From NCBI GenBank assembly GCA_028292305.1, contig JAQGMQ010000468.1:1-7227 (forward strand): DNA of 7,227 bases, read 5' to 3'. Both the position numbers and the translations under genes were made by a program. This document shows positions 3,972 to 7,227 of this stretch, piece after piece (position 1 is the stretch's first letter; the number at the start of each line of letters is the position of its first letter). Source of the stretch: Rhodoferax sp. GTDB taxonomy: Bacteria; Pseudomonadota; Gammaproteobacteria; Burkholderiales; Burkholderiaceae_C. The notes below the pieces were generated by a model, which was given only the letters and a program-made list of their open reading frames with translations, was not told where the DNA came from and did not search any database.

Positions 3972-5867
3972 CTACACGGGCACGACCGTCGACGACTGCC
4001 GCCGCTTCGACGGCAGGCGCGCCGCACGCGGCACGACGCGTTGCACGTAATCGGGATGAAAGCTGCGCTTCGGCCCGGCCTCGAAAGCCACTGTCACCGA
4101 AGCAGAATCGGCAGCCACCACACGGCCCACACCGTAGCGCTTCACCTTGACCGTGTCGTCGGGCTTGAACACCGCCCGTTCGCCCGCGGTCACTTCAGGT
4201 TGGGCACCTCCCGTAGGCGCCATGGCGGCATCGGCCTGCTGGCCCAGGCCCTGCACGGTCTCCGTGGCGCGCGCCACCAGCTCCGACTGCAGGGCGGCGA
4301 TGCGCAGGCAGTTGTCGCAACGGCCGCATTGCGAAAACGCCTCGTGTTCCTGCAGGTGCCCCAGCAATACCTGCCAGCGGCACTGGCCGGTCTGGGCATA
4401 GAACACCATGCTCTCCAGCGACTCGCGGTCCTGCTCGCGTTTGTGCTGGTAGGCTGCCAGCAGCGCGGCCAGGCCGGCGTCGTCGATCTGCTTTTTCAAC
4501 AAGGTGAGATGCCCCTGCCGGTTCACGCCGGCAACGCGCTGGCGGCGCAGCAGGCTGGCCGCCACCTTGAGTTTGTTCAGCGGGCGCTGCAGCGTCTTTT
4601 GCAGCTCGGCGAGCGGCCAGCCATCGGCCAGCGTCCAACCCGGCAGGCCCTCGGGCCCATGTTGCAGCGCGCGGTACAAGGCGTCGACGTCGTCCACACC
4701 GGGGTAGCGCCCGCTCATGAAGAACTGTTGCACCGCCTTGTCGCTGCGCAGGAACAGCAGCGTGCAGGTGGCGTCGAGCCCGTCGCGGCCCGCGCGGCCC
4801 GACTCCTGGTAATAAGCGTCCAGGCCCGCGGGCATCTGGTAATGCAGTACGAAGCGGATGTCGGGTTTGTCGATGCCGAGGCCGAAAGCGTTGGTTGCCA
4901 CCATCACGCGCACGCGGCCTTCCATGAACGCGTCCTGCGCCGCGCGCCGCTCGGCCGCGCCGAGTTTGCCGTGGTAACGCTGCACCGATTCACCCGCGGC
5001 CACCAGTGCCTCGAACACGGCTTCGGCCGCCTTCACGGTGGCGGTGTAGACCAGCCCGCTGCCCTCGGCGTCACGCACCAGCGCGCGCACACGCGCAAGC
5101 TTGTCTTCTTCCCGCGCCACCTGCTCCACGCGGTAATGCAGGTTGGGCCGGTAGGCGCCGGTATTGACCACGCCGCTCTTGGCGATGCCGAGCTGGTCGC
5201 GGATATCGGCGGTCACGCCCTCGGTGGCGGTGGCGGTCAGCGCCAGCACCGTGGGTTTGCCCAGCTTTCTGTGGGCCGGCGCGATGTCCAGAAACGCGGG
5301 CCGGAAGTCGTGGCCCCACTGGGAGATGCAATGCGCTTCGTCCACCACCAGCAGGCTGGTCGGATGCTGTTGCAGCAGGGCCATGAAGTCGGCGTCGGCC
5401 AGCCGCTCGGGCGTGGTCAGCACGATGCGCGCGCTGCCATCGGCAATCGCCGCTTCGGCCGCGTGCAACGCCTGTGCGTCGATGGCGCTGTTGGCCTGCA
5501 CCGCCGCCACACCGCGCGCGCACAGCGACTCACATTGGTCTTTCATGAGCGCGATCAACGGCGAAACCACCACGGTCTTGCCCGGCAGCAACAGCGCGGG
5601 CAGCTGATAACACAGCGATTTGCCGGCGCCGGTCGGCATGATCGCCAACGTGTTCTGGCCGCCGAGCACACGGTCGATCACGGCGCGCTGGCCCTCACGC
5701 AGGTGCTTCAGCCCGAAGCTCTTCACCAGCGTGCCACGGATACGCCTGTCGAGCGTGCGCGCCGACTTCTGCCGGTTCGCTTCGCCTTGACGGTCACCGT
5801 GGCTGGTGGAAATGTCTGCCATGAAAGGCTTGCCGCCGATGGCGGCTGTCGGTTCCGTGATGCGCAC
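3972..5867 (-). CDS. recQ: ATP-dependent DNA helicase of the RecQ family, with a Tudor-like tail
   Basis: A 3'-5' SF2 DNA helicase of recombination and replication-fork repair. Numbering is for the 631-aa form starting at GTG 5867. Motif 0 LREGQ is at 56-60, Walker A PTGAGKS at 78-84, DEAH at 176-179, QWGHDFR at 183-189, TATAT at 211-215, motif V ATNAFGLGIDKPD at 324-336 and motif VI QESGRAGRDG at 354-363. Zinc cysteines C496, C514, C517 and C520 follow. The gap from motif VI to the first cysteine (about 130 residues) is much longer than in E. coli RecQ (about 50), and a winged-helix-like stretch seems to precede the zinc site. No HRDC domain is seen. Residues about 568-611 resemble the PcrA/UvrD C-terminal Tudor fold or DUF3553. 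An ATG at 5822 gives a 616-aa alternative, and neither start has a strong Shine-Dalgarno sequence. The gene converges on the barrel-protein gene with a 27-nt gap. Confidence 0.93.
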   Translation of the reverse strand: MRITEPTAAIGGKPFMADISTSHGDRQGEANRQKSARTLDRRIRGTLVKSFGLKHLREGQRAVIDRVLGGQNTLAIMPTGAGKSLCYQLPALLLPGKTVVVSPLIALMKDQCESLCARGVAAVQANSAIDAQALHAAEAAIADGSARIVLTTPERLADADFMALLQQHPTSLLVVDEAHCISQWGHDFRPAFLDIAPAHRKLGKPTVLALTATATEGVTADIRDQLGIAKSGVVNTGAYRPNLHYRVEQVAREEDKLARVRALVRDAEGSGLVYTATVKAAEAVFEALVAAGESVQRYHGKLGAAERRAAQDAFMEGRVRVMVATNAFGLGIDKPDIRFVLHYQMPAGLDAYYQESGRAGRDGLDATCTLLFLRSDKAVQQFFMSGRYPGVDDVDALYRALQHGPEGLPGWTLADGWPLAELQKTLQRPLNKLKVAASLLRRQRVAGVNRQGHLTLLKKQIDDAGLAALLAAYQHKREQDRESLESMVFYAQTGQCRWQVLLGHLQEHEAFSQCGRCDNCLRIAALQSELVARATETVQGLGQQADAAMAPTGGAQPEVTAGERAVFKPDDTVKVKRYGVGRVVAADSASVTVAFEAGPKRSFHPDYVQRVVPRAARLPSKRRQSSTVVPV

Positions 5868-5887
5868 GGTGGTCTTTTCGGGTCCGT

Positions 5888-6253
5888 TCAGGCCCGGTCC
5901 GGGCCTTCGGCACGTTCTTCGCCAGTTTCGTCGCCCTCTTCCACATCGTCGTCGAGCGCAAGTTCTTCCACGTCGTCATCGCTGTCGATGACGAGGTCAT
6001 CGTCCGATGACAATCCCGGCTCGCGCTCCACATGGTCGGGCAGGATGTCGCGGTCGGAGCGATCCATGCCTTCGATGCTGGCGCGTTCGCCGGTGCCGGC
6101 GGCATCACTGTCGCTGGCCAGCTCGCCCTCGCCGTAGGCGCCTTGCGCGTCGCTGCCGCTGTCGGAGTTGTCGCTCGGGCCGAGCGCGTCCGTGCCTTTG
6201 CCCGCAATGGGCTCGGGCATGTGTTCGCCGCCGAGAATGCTGCTGGTTGCCAT
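5888..6253 (-). CDS. Small acidic, disordered conserved hypothetical protein (LGPSDxSDSGSD type)
   Basis: A 121-aa protein with 38 Asp/Glu against 7 Lys/Arg by my count, no Cys, Trp or Phe and one Tyr; it should be largely disordered and soluble. The N-terminal half carries LGPSDNSDSGSD (25-36) and SDSDAAGTGERAS (47-59), then ILPDHV (70-75). I remember these motifs from uncharacterised proteobacterial proteins that databases sometimes label 'chemotaxis protein' or 'MatE family transporter'. Neither label is supported here, since there is no membrane segment. The C-terminal half (83-117) is an acidic run. The start at 6253 is chosen because GAAGGA lies 8 nt upstream of the ATG and MATSSILGG begins the conserved part; the frame stays open upstream but looks non-coding. 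recQ follows 20 nt after the stop, suggesting one transcript. Confidence 0.8.
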   Translation of the reverse strand: MATSSILGGEHMPEPIAGKGTDALGPSDNSDSGSDAQGAYGEGELASDSDAAGTGERASIEGMDRSDRDILPDHVEREPGLSSDDDLVIDSDDDVEELALDDDVEEGDETGEERAEGPDRA

Positions 6254-6446
6254 GTTGCTTGTCCTTCGCCGTTGGGTTGATGCGCGCTGTTGATGCGGGC
6301 TGTTGCTCGAATGAACGTGATTGTGCAAAGCCGAGCCAGCCCAGCCTGTGGGACGGCCCAGGGCACTGCTGTCAGCCACGGCCCACGCGGTTACAAAAAC
6401 AGCGGCGCTGCGCAACACCAGCCAGGGCTCCGGAAAGGCCCACAAA
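6254..6446. other. Intergenic region, probable promoter and 5' leader of the acidic-protein gene
   Basis: I see no convincing gene here on either strand. It should contain the minus-strand promoter for the acidic-protein gene and recQ. A TTGCAC sequence (complement of 6323-6328) could be a -35 element, but no -10 lies at proper spacing. It holds the 13-bp tandem repeat at 6277-6302 and ends at the terminator before the DUF4148 gene. Confidence 0.5.
6277..6302. repeat. 13-bp tandem repeat in the 5' leader of the acidic-protein gene
   Basis: TTGATGCGCGCTG is followed directly by TTGATGCGGGCTG (12 of 13 identical), then another TTG. On the minus-strand transcript the two copies lie about 24-49 nt before the ATG at 6253. 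They could be slippage products or a binding site for a regulator. Confidence 0.6.
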
Positions 6447-6485
6447 AACAAAAGCCGGGCCCCCTTGCGGAGACCCGGCTTTGTT
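6447..6485. terminator. Bidirectional intrinsic terminator downstream of the DUF4148 gene
   Basis: AAAGCCGGG (6451-6459) and CCCGGCTTT (6474-6482) form a perfect 9-bp stem with a 14-nt loop; a further C-G/AAA-TTT extension is possible with one bulge. A-runs on the left (AAAAACAAAA) give a U-rich tail for minus-strand transcripts, and CTTTGTTT gives one on the plus strand. It starts about 50 nt after the stop codon of the minus-strand DUF4148 gene, which it most likely terminates, insulating the acidic-protein/recQ unit. Confidence 0.85.
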
Positions 6486-6534
6486 TCAGCCGCGCCGGCA
6501 AAACCGGCACAACAGGCTGAGGTCGACTTGCCGA

Positions 6535-6894
6535 TCAGCCTTGGGTACGACCGTTGACACCGCCTTGGGCCACGTCGCCGGGATAAGAATTGTCGATCCG
6601 GTCGGTCAGGCCGGCGCGGCGTGCGTTGCCCAGCTCGGCCTGCACTTCGGCGCGCGTCTTGCCGCTGGCCTGCGCGGCAACCACGGGATACGCATCGTCC
6701 GATTGGATCAGCGTTCCTTCGCGCTTGGCTTGCAGGTATTCGGCACGCACCTGGGCGCGTGTGGTGTTGCTGACCGTGCTGGCGGCACTGGCTTGCACGC
6801 CTGGGTAGTCGTTGTCGCCAGCGAAGGCGCTGGCGGCGGAAAGGGAAGCGACGGCAATCAGTGAGGAGGCCAGGATTTTGGAAGAAGTGTTCAT
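6535..6894 (-). CDS. DUF4148 domain-containing secreted protein
   Basis: A 119-aa exported small protein of the DUF4148 type, abundant in Burkholderiales and of unknown function. Residues 1-25 are a Sec signal peptide (NTSSKILASSLIAVASLSAASAFA region) with probable cleavage after A25 before GDNDYPG. The mature 94 residues hold two copies of a charged helical repeat: TRAQVRAEYLQAKREG (45-60), then DDAYP, and TRAEVQAELGNARRAG (80-95), then DNSYP. A third YPG sits at the mature N-terminus (30-32). The ATG at 6894 is supported by the signal peptide. The Shine-Dalgarno (AAAAGG, about 10 nt upstream) is slightly far. It is monocistronic, with its own terminator at 6447-6485. The periplasmic location is inferred from the signal peptide. 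Confidence 0.88.
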   Translation of the reverse strand: MNTSSKILASSLIAVASLSAASAFAGDNDYPGVQASAASTVSNTTRAQVRAEYLQAKREGTLIQSDDAYPVVAAQASGKTRAEVQAELGNARRAGLTDRIDNSYPGDVAQGGVNGRTQG

Positions 6895-6937
6895 GATGAA
6901 GATACCTTTTGAAGTTTAAGAACAGCCACTACATGAA

Positions 6938-6973
6938 AGGAGCCTCTCCTCGTCTCTCGGGTTGGCGCGAGAG
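6938..6973 (-). promoter_or_regulatory. Two adjacent hairpins with a competing pairing upstream of the DUF4148 gene
   Basis: On the minus strand, CTCTCG-CGCCAACC-CGAGAG (6973 to 6954) is followed by AGGAG-AGG-CTCCT (6950 to 6938). The segment CCTCTC (complement of 6969-6974) can instead pair with GAGAGG (complement of 6943-6948), which would break both hairpins. They lie about 45-80 nt before the ATG, so they are in the mRNA only if transcription starts upstream of 6974. Their role is unknown. Confidence 0.4.
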
Positions 6974-6997
6974 GTTCTTTGCATGTACAGGGTTTGC

Positions 6998-7038
6998 AAC
7001 CTTGCACTCTCTGTGAATAGCAGGTAGGTGCAAAGGTT
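6998..7038. repeat. Imperfect inverted repeat, possible operator
   Basis: AACCTTGCAC (6998-7007) faces GTGCAAAGGTT (7028-7038): ten pairable bases with one bulged A and a 20-nt spacer. A nested GGTT-TGC-AACC palindrome overlaps the left arm (6991-7001). It sits 104-144 nt before the DUF4148 start, where a regulator could bind. No known operator is recognised. Confidence 0.4.
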
Positions 7039-7216
7039 CATGTTTTAAACCGGCTGAATGGGAACCGCGGTGTTTCCAGATTGGAGACAGTGCCGCGCAG
7101 CCCGCACTTCGCCCGACCGCTGCGCCACCGTCCCGCGACCCCCTGCAGCGCCGCACCGCCGCACCGCCTACGACCTTGGCGTCTCATCAGGCCATCGCTA
7201 CATCGCCGCAGCGCCC

Positions 7217-7227
7217 ATGAAAAAGGC
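7217..7227 (+). CDS. Possible start of a plus-strand gene, cut by the window edge
   Basis: ATGAAAAAGGC reads MKK followed by a GC-initial codon (Ala or Gly), a common opening for an exported or regulatory protein. Only 11 bases are visible, and no clear Shine-Dalgarno sequence precedes them, so product and even existence are unproven. Confidence 0.3.

Larger units (their letters stand above)
6895..7216. other. About 320-base region without a convincing gene; upstream region of the DUF4148 gene
   Basis: No ORF here looks coding. The left half must contain the promoter and leader of the minus-strand DUF4148 gene and carries inverted repeats (6938-6973 and 6998-7038). I could not find a convincing -35/-10 pair. 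The right half (about 7060-7216) is GC-rich with a duplicated CGCCGCAC at 7149-7164, and may include the leader of a plus-strand gene starting near 7217. Confidence 0.5.

Noticed and set aside
4041..6137. A 698-codon open frame on the plus strand, antisense to recQ
   Set aside because: It mirrors the recQ codon pattern on the opposite strand, a common effect in GC-rich DNA. The peptide is rich in His, Arg, Gln and Ala with no recognisable domain, while the minus strand encodes an unmistakable helicase.
6933..7016. A 27-codon plus-strand ORF (MKGASPRLSG...) in the upstream region of the DUF4148 gene
   Set aside because: No Shine-Dalgarno sequence or promoter precedes it, it overlaps the hairpin region, and nothing supports coding.
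6929..7156. A 75-codon minus-strand ORF upstream of the DUF4148 gene
   Set aside because: There is no SD or recognisable domain, the composition is Arg/His/Pro-rich, and it covers the inverted repeats expected of a control region.
7149..7164. CGCCGCAC repeated twice near the right edge
   Set aside because: It is an 8-bp duplication in very GC-rich sequence with no repeat array around it, and it is likely to be chance.

Overview
The window is GC-rich with strong C/G third-position bias. Its gene content (thyA-folA pair, an N-terminal DUF2325-like segment, an acidic 'LGPSDxSDSGSD' protein, a DUF4148 secreted protein) suggests a betaproteobacterium of the order Burkholderiales, most likely Comamonadaceae. 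This rests on recognised protein families, not on a search. No phage, IS, CRISPR, rRNA or tRNA signal is visible, so this is ordinary chromosome with some unusual small-ORF structure.

Layout. (1) 24-1413, plus strand: thyA and folA form a two-gene folate/dTMP unit. A -10-like hexamer lies so close to the thyA start that the message may be leaderless. A perfect 8-bp hairpin follows folA. (2) 1421-3944, plus strand: a Fur-box-like sequence and a -10 hexamer open a tightly packed run. It holds a 14-codon cysteine-containing leader ORF, a 70-aa protein resembling only the N-terminus of DUF2325 proteins, a YdjA-type nitroreductase, a 37-aa small ORF, alkB, a cluster of mini-ORFs joined by overlapping stop/start codons, and a predicted outer-membrane barrel protein. 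(3) 3972-6253, minus strand, convergent with the previous run: a disordered acidic small protein followed 20 nt later by recQ. This RecQ lacks an HRDC domain and ends in a Tudor-like segment. (4) 6447-7227: a terminator able to work in both directions, a minus-strand DUF4148 gene with a structured upstream region, about 320 bases with no convincing gene, and possibly the first codons of a plus-strand gene at the right edge.

How the genes fit together. ThyA makes dTMP and releases dihydrofolate, which FolA recycles. The second run may be one iron-responsive transcript that includes AlkB, itself an Fe(II)-dependent dioxygenase; this is inference from the Fur-like site and the gene spacing. The main novelty candidate is repeated use of very short ORFs that end inside the next start codon. 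In two cases (1479-1523 and 2369-2482) the ORF runs through a small hairpin covering the Shine-Dalgarno-like sequence of the next gene, as expected for translational coupling or leader-peptide control.
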